The position numbers and the translations under genes are program-made. The notes beneath the pieces were generated by a model. That model searched no databases, was not told the origin of the DNA, and worked only from the letters and a program-made list of their open reading frames with translations. A DNA stretch of 64,000 bases from Myxococcales bacterium (GTDB lineage: Bacteria; Myxococcota_A; Polyangia; Nannocystales; Nannocystaceae), in assembly GCA_014240065.1 (NCBI GenBank), contig JAAZXR010000009.1:1-64000 (forward strand), read 5' to 3'. Shown here piece after piece: positions 56,048 to 64,000 of the stretch (positions are counted from its first letter, which is position 1; each line of letters opens with the position of its first letter).

Positions 56048-56752
56048 TCACCGTCCTAGATCAATCTTCTCCTGCATGACCAAGGCGGTCTGCACGTGAT
56101 AGGTCACGATCTCTTCGCCCTCGCGAACACCGAGCTTGATCCACACCCGCGTGGGCAGTCGATCGGGCTGCTCCGAGTTCATGGTGGTCGCCCAGCTGTC
56201 GACCCACTCTTGGCGATTGAGATCAAAGTACTTGAGGTCGAACACCTCCACGTCTTCACAGGCGACGTACGCCGGGAAGTAGTTCTCCATGTTCTCCGGC
56301 AGGTCACCCATGAGGCGCCGTGACTCACGACGATAGAGGTGCTGGCGAGAGCGGTCCTCTGGATCCCCGGCCACGAAGTACTGGATGACGGCCTGATCAG
56401 ATTCGTTGGCGTCCTGGCGCAGTCGGAGGTGCGCGAAGGTCGAGAACGTCACGTTGTCGCGCTCAAATTCGTCTCGCCCTTCGAACAGCGTGAAGTGTCG
56501 CTGCTCATCGAGCGGCCGATTAAACGACAGGTACGACATCGACAGCTCCGCCGAGATTCGACTCAACGCCCCGCGGATCGTCTGCGCGCGCTCTTGCAAG
56601 ACCCGGTTGCGCTGCACACCCCGCATCGTGGACTTAAAGCTCGCCCACACGGAGGTCATCATCATCACCATGATGGCGATAGACACCATGACCTCGATGA
56701 GGGTCATGCCGCGCGCGCGCGCGCGCCTCGACGCGCCGAGCATCCGGGACAT
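56048..56752 (-). CDS. gspJ: Type II secretion minor pseudopilin GspJ
   Basis: 234 residues. The prepilin motif RARARGMTLIEVMVSIAIMVMMMT has cleavage expected after Gly15 with Glu5 of the mature protein present. The C-terminal region has FDLNRQEWVDSWATTMN and LPTRVWIKLGVREGEEIVTY, typical of GspJ. The ATG overlaps the gspI stop (TGATG). A GC dinucleotide run (bases 56710-56726) encodes the ARARARG just before the cleavage site. Confidence 0.9.
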   Translation of the reverse strand: MSRMLGASRRARARGMTLIEVMVSIAIMVMMMTSVWASFKSTMRGVQRNRVLQERAQTIRGALSRISAELSMSYLSFNRPLDEQRHFTLFEGRDEFERDNVTFSTFAHLRLRQDANESDQAVIQYFVAGDPEDRSRQHLYRRESRRLMGDLPENMENYFPAYVACEDVEVFDLKYFDLNRQEWVDSWATTMNSEQPDRLPTRVWIKLGVREGEEIVTYHVQTALVMQEKIDLGR

Positions 56753-57486
56753 CAGTTGATCCCTCCGATCGAGGGCGTGCGCGACGGCCCGCCGGGCAGG
56801 CCGGGCGTGGGCCGAGGGATGCCCGAATCACCGTCCGAGGAATCGTCGTCCGCGTCACCGAACTCCCCGCCCATTCCCGGGAGTTGCGTCAACCCTTGGG
56901 GGTTCGTCCAGAACGTGCTGACCGTCGTCTCGTACTCTTGCTTGCCCTGCTTCCATTTCGCGGTGCAGGACGCCTTTCGGATCGAATTCTCGATGGCGCC
57001 TTGGACCAACGGCCAGACCATGCCGAACACTCCAACGGTCGCGTCGCCCGTGTCCACCATGCCGTCATCCTCGACACCGCTCGCGTCTTCAGCCTCATCC
57101 TTCGCCCCTTGGATCTGGCTCCACTCCGGGAGCTCGAGGAAGTCAACGAGGCAGTGGTATTCCATGTCGGGCCAATCTTGATCCGAAAATTCACCGTCAA
57201 ATTCAACGTCGTTGCTCGGCCAGCCATCTTGTTGCAGCTCCCACTCGATCTCGTGGAGCTGGAATTCCGCCAAAAATACGGCCGCCGACAGTGAGTGTGC
57301 GTAGCGCATCGCCCGGAGGCTCGTGATCTGAGAGCTCAAGAGCGAGGTCAAGCTCATGCCCAAGATCGCCACCGCCACCATCACCTCGAGGAGCGTGAAT
57401 CCGCCATCCTGCCCTGCCGAGCTCGCGGTCCGCCGACTTCGACGCGCTCGCGAGTCGTCGTCGCGACGCAGCCAACGCCCGCTCAA
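56752..57486 (-). CDS. gspI: Type II secretion minor pseudopilin GspI
   Basis: 244 residues from a TTG that overlaps the gspH stop (TTGA). The prepilin segment is GGFTLLEVMVAVAILGMSLTSLL (about 28-50), cleaved after the first Gly pair. Basic residues RRDDDSRARRSRRT precede it. The mature domain is longer than the roughly 110-130 residues of most GspI, with an acidic, Asp/Glu-rich middle and a Gly/Pro-rich end (GDADDDSSDGDSGIPRPTPG). Assigned by position between H and J. Confidence 0.85.
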   Translation of the reverse strand: MSGRWLRRDDDSRARRSRRTASSAGQDGGFTLLEVMVAVAILGMSLTSLLSSQITSLRAMRYAHSLSAAVFLAEFQLHEIEWELQQDGWPSNDVEFDGEFSDQDWPDMEYHCLVDFLELPEWSQIQGAKDEAEDASGVEDDGMVDTGDATVGVFGMVWPLVQGAIENSIRKASCTAKWKQGKQEYETTVSTFWTNPQGLTQLPGMGGEFGDADDDSSDGDSGIPRPTPGLPGGPSRTPSIGGIN

Positions 57487-58316
57487 AACGACCTCCGCTG
57501 AATCGAGCGCCCGAGGGAGTCCTCTCCATCGAGGATGTCGCGCGGCAGCGTGAGGTCGATGAGGCCACCTTCCACGCGAACGCGCCCCGTGAGCGGCTCC
57601 ACAATCACTGTGTAGCCGTCCTCATCATCTTCGCTCCCCTTCTCGCGTAACTGAATGTGGGCCAGCTGGGTGCGCCCTTGCGGGAAGAAGTAGAGCGACG
57701 CCTCCTTTTCAGTGATCGCCGCCGGGTCGTGCTCGGTTCGCACGGAGACGATTTCGACGCCATCCGGAAGCTGGATGGTCTCGCCGAGGCCCGAGAGGCT
57801 CCCTTCGCCGCTAAAGTTCGAGAACAACGGAGGGCGCCGGCGCGGGACTTTCTCGGCCGTGATTGCGTAGGGGTTCATATCCTCGCCTTCGAGCATCCCC
57901 ATCATCCGCCCTTGGATCGAGCTGAAGTAGCTCTCCGCGGCCTTCTCGTCGCGCGCGACCTTGTCGGCCTCCTCGTCTTCGTCGTACTCGCGAATGCTGC
58001 CGTCGCGGTCAGTCGAAGGCATGTACATCCGCTCGTCTGCGCTCTGGAGCGAAAAAGAGCCCTTCTCAAAATCGAGATTGAGCCGGTAGTACGTCCCCGT
58101 GACCAGCGCCTTGTTGAAGGCGAAACGCACGGTGCCCGCCACTTGATTCGTCGCGCGCATGAGCTGCGCCTGCCGCCCCGCGCCGAGCCCCATGAGCAGG
58201 CCACCGGCGAGCAAACCAACGACGGCGACGACGATCATCACTTCGATGATCGTCATCCCGACACTCGCGGTTCTGCGGCTGCTTCCCCGCGTGGCTGCAC
58301 GCTTACGACGCTCCAA
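57483..58316 (-). CDS. gspH: Type II secretion minor pseudopilin GspH
   Basis: 277 residues from a TTG with AAGAGG upstream. The prepilin segment VGMTIIEVMIVVAVVGLLAGGLL (about 18-40) has the Gly/Met cleavage and mature Glu5. The domain is longer than usual (about 170), with an acidic insert (REYDEDEEADKVARDEKAAES). The end has DGYTVIVEPLTGRVRVEGG, matching the terminal strands of GspH. It is 9 bases after gspG. Confidence 0.85.
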   Translation of the reverse strand: MERRKRAATRGSSRRTASVGMTIIEVMIVVAVVGLLAGGLLMGLGAGRQAQLMRATNQVAGTVRFAFNKALVTGTYYRLNLDFEKGSFSLQSADERMYMPSTDRDGSIREYDEDEEADKVARDEKAAESYFSSIQGRMMGMLEGEDMNPYAITAEKVPRRRPPLFSNFSGEGSLSGLGETIQLPDGVEIVSVRTEHDPAAITEKEASLYFFPQGRTQLAHIQLREKGSEDDEDGYTVIVEPLTGRVRVEGGLIDLTLPRDILDGEDSLGRSIQRRSF

Positions 58317-58325
58317 TTTAACCTC

Positions 58326-58754
58326 TTAGGAGTCGCCCTCGGCGTCACCTTCGTCCCACGAGTTGACGTCGTCTTCGGATCCGAATTGCTTGTCCGGACC
58401 CGCGGACGCCACGTCAATCTCGCCGTGCTCGCCCGGACATGTGATCTGGAACGCGGTCCCCCATGGGTCCTTCTTTGACTTCTTGAGGATGCCGCCAGCC
58501 TTGAGCTCCTGCATATCCTTTGGGCACTTGTTTTTCTGCACCATGTACATCTCGCAGGCGCTCTCGATCTGCGTGACGTCGTTGGTCGCGGTCTTGATCT
58601 TCGCAGCCCCGAGCTGGCCGAACGCCGCGACCGCGACGCCTCCGACGATTAAGCCGATGATCGCCAACACGACCATGATTTCGATCAGGGTCATGCCACG
58701 GCTGGCTGAGCGGGCGAGTTTGGGCGGGTTATGTTGATTTCTTACAGTGTTCAT
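58326..58754 (-). CDS. gspG: Type II secretion major pseudopilin GspG
   Basis: 142 residues from the ATG at 58754, with GGAG eight bases upstream; a longer frame to 58775 has no good site. The prepilin segment is RGMTLIEIMVVLAIIGLIVGGVAVAAFGQLGAAK. The mature domain has KDPWGTAFQITCPGEHGEIDVASAGPDKQFGSEDDV, the GspG calcium-loop region with its Asp residues. One Cys pair (CEMYMVQKNKCPKD and the later CPG) gives three Cys, an uncommon feature. GspG builds the pseudopilus. Confidence 0.93.
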   Translation of the reverse strand: MNTVRNQHNPPKLARSASRGMTLIEIMVVLAIIGLIVGGVAVAAFGQLGAAKIKTATNDVTQIESACEMYMVQKNKCPKDMQELKAGGILKKSKKDPWGTAFQITCPGEHGEIDVASAGPDKQFGSEDDVNSWDEGDAEGDS

Positions 58755-58809
58755 TCCTTGTCTCCGTTGTGTCATGTGTTCGCGCGACGCGAGGTCGCCT
58801 GTTTAAAAG

Positions 58810-59016
58810 TCATGGATGGTCCTGGGCCGTCAGCGCGACGCCGATCGACTGATGAGGCGCGGTCCCAGCGCTGTCGGTCCACCACGCGCCCCCCACCACA
58901 GCGGCGATCAAAACGCCGACGAAGCCGAGGCACCGCAGCATCCACCGCGCCCGCTCCAGCGCGCGCATCTCCGTCGCCATTTGGATAGACCAAGGGGAAG
59001 AATCGAGATGTTTCAT
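58810..59016 (-). CDS. Small membrane ORF between gspF and gspG, unknown
   Basis: 68 residues, starting inside the gspF stop (ATGA overlap). It has one hydrophobic segment (RCLGFVGVLIAAVVGGAWW, about 29-47) and a short polar C-terminal tail, with a 25-residue cytoplasmic or leader part. No prepilin motif, no lipobox and no Cys pair are visible. Canonical T2SS operons run gspF directly into gspG, so this looks like a lineage-specific insertion. It could be a small accessory protein or a reduced GspC-like anchor. Coupling supports it being translated. Confidence 0.6.
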   Translation of the reverse strand: MKHLDSSPWSIQMATEMRALERARWMLRCLGFVGVLIAAVVGGAWWTDSAGTAPHQSIGVALTAQDHP

Positions 59017-60257
59017 AGGTTGGCCATGCTGTTCATTTGGATGATGGGTTGCATGATCGCGAAGACGATGAAGCCGACGACGACGGCCATGCCCACGATC
59101 ATCAGGGGTTCAAGCACCGCCATGGAGCGATTAATCGCCGTGTTAACCTCGCGGTCGTAGGCGTCGGCCACATCGCCGAGCATGGACTCAAGCTCGCCCG
59201 AGCGCTCTCCAACCGAAATCATATGAGTCACGAGCGCCGGGAACTCGCCGCTGCGCTTGAGCGCCGGAGCGATGCCCTCGCCCTCGCGGATGTCGTCTCG
59301 CGCGTCCGACACCGCCTTCTCAAGGGTCACATTACCAAGCAACGAGCTCACGATGTCCAACGCCTCGAGGAGCTGGACGCCGCTGGCCAACATAGTCGCG
59401 AGGGTGCGGGAGAACCGCGCGACCGCGACTTTGCGGAGCAGATCGCCGAGAAACGGGAGCGACAGTTTTCGCTGGTCGAGCGATGCGCGGCCAGCCGCGG
59501 TCGTTCGCCACCTCCCAAACGCCCACGCGGCGGCGACGCCCACGATGATGATGAGCCACCAATAGCCGCCCACGAAGTCGCTGACCATGATGAGAATCCG
59601 CGTTGAGAACGGCAAGGTCATCTCCTGGTCGGAGAACAACTCCGTCACTTGCGGGACCACCTTGACCATCAAGAGCCCGACCACGAAGGTCGCGACCAAC
59701 GCCATGGCGATGGGGTAGAGCAGCGCCGTGCCGAGCTTCCCCTTGAGCTCCTCTTGCTGGTCCATAAAATCCGCGAGTCGAATCAGCACCGTCTCCAACG
59801 CCCCCGAAGACTCCCCGGCCCGCACCATATTCACGTACAAGGGCGTGAAGACGTCCGGGTGGGCGCCGAGCGCAGCGGCCAACGACGACCCCTCATTCAC
59901 TCGCCCAGAGAGATCACTTAACACCCCCTTGAAGCGCGCGCTCTCCACCTGATCGGTCAAGGCGCTCAGCGCCTCTGGGAGCGTGACCCCAGCGACGAGC
60001 AGCGTCGAGAGCAGGCGCGTCACATACGCCACCTGCTTCGGGCTCACCCGGTCAAAGAGCGCGCCAAGATCAAATTCTGTCGACTCCGTGTCCGTCGTCT
60101 TCCCTGGCCGCCCCGAGGCGCTCGCCTCGGTCACAGCGGTCAAGTACACGCCGTCTCGCCGCAAGGCCGCCTTGAGTCCGGCGACCGTATCCGCCGTCTG
60201 CACCCCCTTGATGCTACGGCCCTGACTGTTCAGGCCGGTGTAGGCGAACGCGGGCAA
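59013..60257 (-). CDS. gspF: Type II secretion inner-membrane protein GspF
   Basis: 414 residues from a TTG with GGAGG eight bases upstream, inside the gspE end. The two T2SSF repeats are at about 80-200 and 285-405, each with the EGxxLAxAL-type helix (NEGSSLAAALGAHPDVFTPLYVNMVRAGESSG and REGEGIAPALKRSGEFPALVTHMISVGERSG). Three membrane helices are present, ending MIVGMAVVVGFIVFAIMQPII. GspF is the polytopic platform protein. The TTG start is shared with gspH and gspI. Confidence 0.95.
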   Translation of the reverse strand: MPAFAYTGLNSQGRSIKGVQTADTVAGLKAALRRDGVYLTAVTEASASGRPGKTTDTESTEFDLGALFDRVSPKQVAYVTRLLSTLLVAGVTLPEALSALTDQVESARFKGVLSDLSGRVNEGSSLAAALGAHPDVFTPLYVNMVRAGESSGALETVLIRLADFMDQQEELKGKLGTALLYPIAMALVATFVVGLLMVKVVPQVTELFSDQEMTLPFSTRILIMVSDFVGGYWWLIIIVGVAAAWAFGRWRTTAAGRASLDQRKLSLPFLGDLLRKVAVARFSRTLATMLASGVQLLEALDIVSSLLGNVTLEKAVSDARDDIREGEGIAPALKRSGEFPALVTHMISVGERSGELESMLGDVADAYDREVNTAINRSMAVLEPLMIVGMAVVVGFIVFAIMQPIIQMNSMANL

Positions 60258-60260
60258 GCG

Positions 60261-62132
60261 CTAAGCCTCCTCCGCGGTGACCCGCATGATCTCGTCCACC
60301 GTGGTCACACCCGTCAACAGTTTGTGCGCCCCGTCGTCGCGCAGCGTTCGCATGCCGTCGGCGAGCGCCGCCTCTTTGATCTCAGCCCCCGACGCGCGCT
60401 GAATCGCCATCCGACGGACGGGCTCTGTGATCTCAAGGACCTCGTAGATCCCAGTACGCCCCGAGTACCCGGTGCCGTGGCACGCGTCGCATCCCCGCGC
60501 CTCCCACACCTTTCCTCGCGGAGGAATACCTGGGGAGGCGACCGCCTCAAGCGGCTCAACCTCCCCCTTCGCGTCCCGAATGGGCGACCGTAAGGCCTCC
60601 GCCCCTTTCCCAGCGGCGAACGCCACCGGATCAATGTTGAGCTCCGTGAGCACCTGCGCGGTCGGGGTCACGGCCTCCCTGCACTCCTTGCAGACGCGGC
60701 GAATGAGGCGCTGGGCCTGCAGCGCACAGAGCGAAGAAGCTACCAAGAACGGCTGCACGCCGAGGTCGACGAGGCGCGTGATCCCCGTCGCCGCGTCGTT
60801 GGTGTGAATGGTCGAGAGCACCAAGTGGCCCGTCAAGGAGGCCTGAATCGCGATTTCTGCGGTCTCGAGGTCACGAATCTCGCCGACCATGATGACGTCG
60901 GGATCGTGCCGCAAGAACGACCGCAAGCCCGTCGCGAAGGTGAGGTTGATCTTCGACTGCACCTGCACCTGGCTGATCCCCGGGAGTTGAAATTCGACCG
61001 GGTCCTCCACCGTGAGAATGTTAAGCTCCGGCTGGTTAATCTCCGAGAGCGCCGAGTACAGCGTCGTCGTCTTGCCCGAGCCCGTGGGACCGGTCACGAG
61101 GAAAATCCCGTGCGGTCTCGCGATGGTGTCTAGCACGACCCGAAGGTGATCAGAGGCCATACCAATCCCCCGAAGGTTGAGCATCACGGCCGACTTGTCC
61201 AGCAGACGGATCGTCACCCGCTCCCCGTGTGCCGTGGGCGCGGTGGCGACACGCATGTCCACCTCTTTGCCGGCGATCTTTCGGCGAATACGTCCGTCTT
61301 GCGGGAGGCGTTTCTCGGCGATATTGAGCCCCGCCATGATCTTGACGCGAGCGATGATGCTCGAGAGGTGGGCCCGCGGTGCACGCTTGACCTCTTGAAG
61401 AACCCCGTCCACTCGAAATCGAACCGTGACCTCTTTATCACCGGGCTCGATGTGGATATCCGACGCCTTCTCTTTCGACGCGTTGAAGATGAGGCTGTTC
61501 ACGAAGCGGATGATCGGCGCGTCCTCCGCCGACGCGTGGAGGATGTCCTCATCATCGAGTCCCGCCTCCTCCTCTTTCTTCTCGAGGTCTACGTCCTTCG
61601 CCCGCTTCGAGTAGATCTTGTTAATCAGCTCGATGATGGCGGACTTGCTCATCAGCGTGACGTGCACTTCTGCGTCGAACACCTGCCCGAGATCATCCAG
61701 ATCAAAGATCCGGAGCGGGTCCGCAGACAGCACGTGGATCTCATCGAGCTCTCGGTCACGCTTCCATGGCATGCAGACGTTGCTGCGCGCGAAGCCGATG
61801 GGGAGCTCCTCGACCAGCTCGTCCTCGATCTCCCCCTCCGCGATCGTGGAGATCGTCGGGAGCCCGAACTGACGCCCCAGCGCCTCGCACACTTGCTTCT
61901 CGGTGCAATGGTGTAGGCGCACCAGGGTCTCCCCCACCCGCTCCTCCTCAAGGTGCTGGACGGCCAGCGCCTCGGCGAGCTGCTCCGCGTTCGCGGCGCC
62001 CATGTCCAGCAGGATCTCCCCGAGTTGTCGGCCGTCGGGTCGCTTGGGCAACGCCCGCGCCGGCCGAGGGAGCCCCGGCGAGGTCGTACGCGGCGGCGGA
62101 CGTCGAGATGGCAGTGGCGGTGGTTGGCTCAT
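60261..62132 (-). CDS. gspE: Type II secretion ATPase GspE
   Basis: 623 residues. The N-terminal N1E domain has LGEILLDMGAANAEQLAEALAVQH and VGETLVRLHHCTEKQVCEALG. The ATPase has Walker A GPTGSGKTTT (near 347), the Asp box ILTVEDPVEFQ and Walker B DPDVIMVGEIRD with HTNDAATGITRLVDLG. The C-terminal Cys4 zinc module has CKEC and CDAC, but about 60 residues lie between the pairs (normally about 30), with a Pro/Gly-rich stretch. It powers secretion through GspL. It is followed by gspF, whose start lies in its tail. Confidence 0.96.
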   Translation of the reverse strand: MSQPPPLPSRRPPPRTTSPGLPRPARALPKRPDGRQLGEILLDMGAANAEQLAEALAVQHLEEERVGETLVRLHHCTEKQVCEALGRQFGLPTISTIAEGEIEDELVEELPIGFARSNVCMPWKRDRELDEIHVLSADPLRIFDLDDLGQVFDAEVHVTLMSKSAIIELINKIYSKRAKDVDLEKKEEEAGLDDEDILHASAEDAPIIRFVNSLIFNASKEKASDIHIEPGDKEVTVRFRVDGVLQEVKRAPRAHLSSIIARVKIMAGLNIAEKRLPQDGRIRRKIAGKEVDMRVATAPTAHGERVTIRLLDKSAVMLNLRGIGMASDHLRVVLDTIARPHGIFLVTGPTGSGKTTTLYSALSEINQPELNILTVEDPVEFQLPGISQVQVQSKINLTFATGLRSFLRHDPDVIMVGEIRDLETAEIAIQASLTGHLVLSTIHTNDAATGITRLVDLGVQPFLVASSLCALQAQRLIRRVCKECREAVTPTAQVLTELNIDPVAFAAGKGAEALRSPIRDAKGEVEPLEAVASPGIPPRGKVWEARGCDACHGTGYSGRTGIYEVLEITEPVRRMAIQRASGAEIKEAALADGMRTLRDDGAHKLLTGVTTVDEIMRVTAEEA

Positions 62133-62144
62133 CGCTCGTCGTTC

Positions 62145-64000
62145 CTATCGAATTCGCGCTGAAGAGGACGTGGCCTTGATGGTCGGACGCTTCGTGTCCT
62201 TGGTGTCGCCACCGGCTGTACCGAGGCGAGGGCTCGCGCCGAGCTCGCCGGAGATCCGCTCGGAGGACAGCTCGTCCTCCGCCTGCCGCAGCAGCCGCTC
62301 CTCGTGCTCGAGTCGCCTGGCTTCGCGATCGATGCTCGGCAGCAACCCGGACTTGTCCCGGTAGTTAATATTCGTCTCAAGATCTTTGCGCGCGAAGCTC
62401 GACTCACGCTCCAAGAACTCCATGCGCTCTCGGATGCGACGGGCGTGAATCCGGCGGACGTCGTCGGGGCTGTCCACGATATGGGGCACCATGATCACCA
62501 GGAGGTTCACCTTCTCCTTGCCCTTTTTCTTGCGCTTGAACAGCCACCCAAAGATCGGAATCTTCCCGAGTCCGGGCACCTCCTCGGAGGCCTCGCTCTC
62601 TTTTTCACGAATCAGCCCGCCCAACACAAGAGGCTGCGCGTTTTGGGCTTTGATGTGCTCCAGCTTAAATTTTCTCTTGGTGGTGGTCACACCCAAGATC
62701 GGATCGATGGACACCACGTCCTGGTCTTCAATCTCCACGTCCATCGTCACTGTCTCTGAATCGTTCACGTGCGGCGTGACCTTGATCTTCAAGGTCACCG
62801 GCTCGCGTTGCACGTTGACCTGCGGGATGGCAGACAGACCGCCGGCGCTCGTAATTCCGGAGGTCGAGCCGACGCCGTTCGGTGTCGGAACCGTCTGCCC
62901 CACCTCGAGCTCCACCTCGCGATTGTCCGCCGTCATCACGTGCGGCTCGGCGACGACGTTGATGTCGTCTGATTGGTGCAATGCCTGGATCACGAGGCCG
63001 AATCCCGGCACATCATTCTGCGTCCCGAGGATTTGGCCCGAGTTTGGGATCACCGGCCCGAGCAGACCGCCCGCGAGCCCTTGGAGTCCCGCTGGGTTGA
63101 GCGCCAGTGAGCTCACCTCGGGGGACGGGGTCGAGGTGACAAAGCCCAGCCCGTCACCGTTCGCGGTCGGCACCGGCGCGCCGAAGTGTCCGCCGGTCCC
63201 CGCCGTCAGCCCCCGCGTCACGTTGGCCTCGAGCAAGTAGATCTCCAAATACACCTGCGGCCTGTCCGTATCGATCTCGTCGATCACGCGTTCGAGATTC
63301 CGGTAATCCGCTGCCGAGGCGACGATGACCAGCGAGCGGCTCGCCTCATCCGCGGTCACTTTCACGTCTCCTGAGAACAGCTCCGCTGACACACCACCCT
63401 CGGCGGCGCTCTTGTTCTTGCCCTTTTTCTTCGAGTTGGAAGACTTTGTCTGCGTCAAGCTCTGCAGCACCGTCGCGAGCTCCTTCGGGTCGGCATACTT
63501 CAGCGGCTTTACGTGGATTCGACCGCCGCCGCCAGGCAGGCGCACGTCGAGCTGCTCCACCAAGCGTCGGACCGTGGTGTAGTCGGTCGCCGACGCCACG
63601 ATGATCAGGGTGCCGGTTCGGTCATCCACGATGACGCGCGAGACGTCTGCCGTCGTCCCTTTCGCGCTGCTCGACTTTTTCTTTTTGGAGCTCTTGCTCT
63701 TGGAGCCGCCGGCGGTCTCACCGAAGATCTCTCGGATGATCTCTGCCACCTCGTTGGCGTCGGCGAACTGCAATTGATAAAAGAAAATTCGATCGCCAGC
63801 CTCTGCGAGATCGAGCTGCTTGATGATCTTCATGAAGCGGCGCACTGTGCTCCCGCGCTCCGTGATGATCAAGAGATCCCCGATCACCTCGATGCTCCCC
63901 TGCTTGCTCTTCATCTTGTCGAGCACGGTAGACACATCGGAGGCGTCCGCCGCCTCGAGTCGCACGAGCTGGGTGACATAGCGATCGTTGTTGGGCGCGG
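62145..64000 (-). CDS. gspD: Type II secretion secretin GspD (partial, N-terminus cut by the window)
   Basis: At least 617 residues to the right edge; the frame continues beyond 64000 (APNNDRYVTQLVRLEAADASDVS). N1-N3 domains show the beta-alpha repeats (KPLKYADPKELATVLQSL). The secretin core has VELEVGQTVPTPNGV, MDVEIEDQDVVS, VLGGLIREKESEASEEVPGLGKIPIFGWLFKRK and VNLLVIMVPHIV. The region between N2 and N3 is Lys/Ser-rich. It forms the outer-membrane channel for folded exported proteins. gspC, if present, is beyond the right edge. Confidence 0.95.
   Translation of the reverse strand, partial: APNNDRYVTQLVRLEAADASDVSTVLDKMKSKQGSIEVIGDLLIITERGSTVRRFMKIIKQLDLAEAGDRIFFYQLQFADANEVAEIIREIFGETAGGSKSKSSKKKKSSSAKGTTADVSRVIVDDRTGTLIIVASATDYTTVRRLVEQLDVRLPGGGGRIHVKPLKYADPKELATVLQSLTQTKSSNSKKKGKNKSAAEGGVSAELFSGDVKVTADEASRSLVIVASAADYRNLERVIDEIDTDRPQVYLEIYLLEANVTRGLTAGTGGHFGAPVPTANGDGLGFVTSTPSPEVSSLALNPAGLQGLAGGLLGPVIPNSGQILGTQNDVPGFGLVIQALHQSDDINVVAEPHVMTADNREVELEVGQTVPTPNGVGSTSGITSAGGLSAIPQVNVQREPVTLKIKVTPHVNDSETVTMDVEIEDQDVVSIDPILGVTTTKRKFKLEHIKAQNAQPLVLGGLIREKESEASEEVPGLGKIPIFGWLFKRKKKGKEKVNLLVIMVPHIVDSPDDVRRIHARRIRERMEFLERESSFARKDLETNINYRDKSGLLPSIDREARRLEHEERLLRQAEDELSSERISGELGASPRLGTAGGDTKDTKRPTIKATSSSARIR

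Noticed and set aside
58810-59016. The small gsp ORF as a GspC orthologue
   Set aside because: It is far too short and lacks the HR and PDZ domains of GspC; only a shared single membrane segment remains.

Overview
The window looks like a chromosomal segment of a myxobacterium, most likely of the Nannocystis/Plesiocystis/Enhygromyxa group. The evidence is visibly high GC with strong third-position GC, several lipoproteins carrying long Gly-Asp repeat tracts after the lipobox, an FHA-type sigma-54 activator, Kazal-like Cys-rich lipoproteins and a PilM-like GspL in the type II secretion cluster. The taxonomic call is inference from family content, since no rRNA or marker tree is available. I see no tRNA, rRNA, insertion sequence, prophage or CRISPR array. 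Most of the window is ordinary core or lineage-specific chromosome.

Layout. 1-104 is the 3' end of a GD-repeat protein, followed by a strong terminator. 173-3391 (minus) holds a sirtuin whose expected catalytic His is Asn, an M48 peptidase with a TerB-like tail, and a divergent HemF-like protein. 3676-5335 holds a Kazal-like lipoprotein, a small membrane protein and two Hsp20 chaperones. 5564-8927 (minus) holds a small anchored protein, a large membrane protein and a coupled sugar-nucleotidyltransferase. 9134-12323 holds a zinc-ribbon rhomboid protease, YggX and glycyl-tRNA synthetase. 12511-15544 (minus) holds three GD-repeat lipoproteins, two of them clear paralogues. 15693-20387 (plus) holds a FadL-type outer-membrane protein, an M1 peptidase and a small exported protein. 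20470-25766 holds a WYL regulator, a DUF2505 protein, a GT-C glycosyltransferase-like protein and an APC permease.

25881-32421 holds an AGCS transporter with an unusual inserted domain, two translationally coupled HTTM proteins, a hexapeptide acetyltransferase and a GD/PTTGD-repeat lipoprotein. 32478-36220 (minus) holds a HIT protein, FabH and MaeB (malic enzyme/phosphotransacetylase fusion). 36586-43401 holds a SprT-like protein, a MoaD-MoaE fusion, an FHA sigma-54 activator, an Fe superoxide dismutase, a DUF1295 protein and ThiC. 43479-50682 holds a CNT nucleoside transporter, a 2OG-Fe(II) oxygenase, a DUF5916 outer-membrane protein, RsmE and a Tat-exported amidohydrolase.

50696 to the right edge (minus) is one long type II secretion operon in the order gspD-E-F-(small membrane ORF)-G-H-I-J-K-L-M-N, tightly packed with many stop/start overlaps. 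gspD is cut by the window edge and gspC is not in view. This operon is the clearest multi-gene machine here. The most interesting departures from known families are the small ORF between gspF and gspG, the acidic tail on GspN, the AGCS insert, the GAFTTA activator, the His-to-Asn sirtuin, the divergent HemF, the possible AUC start of the rhomboid gene and the GD-repeat lipoprotein set. I found no coherent new defence or biosynthetic system and do not claim one.
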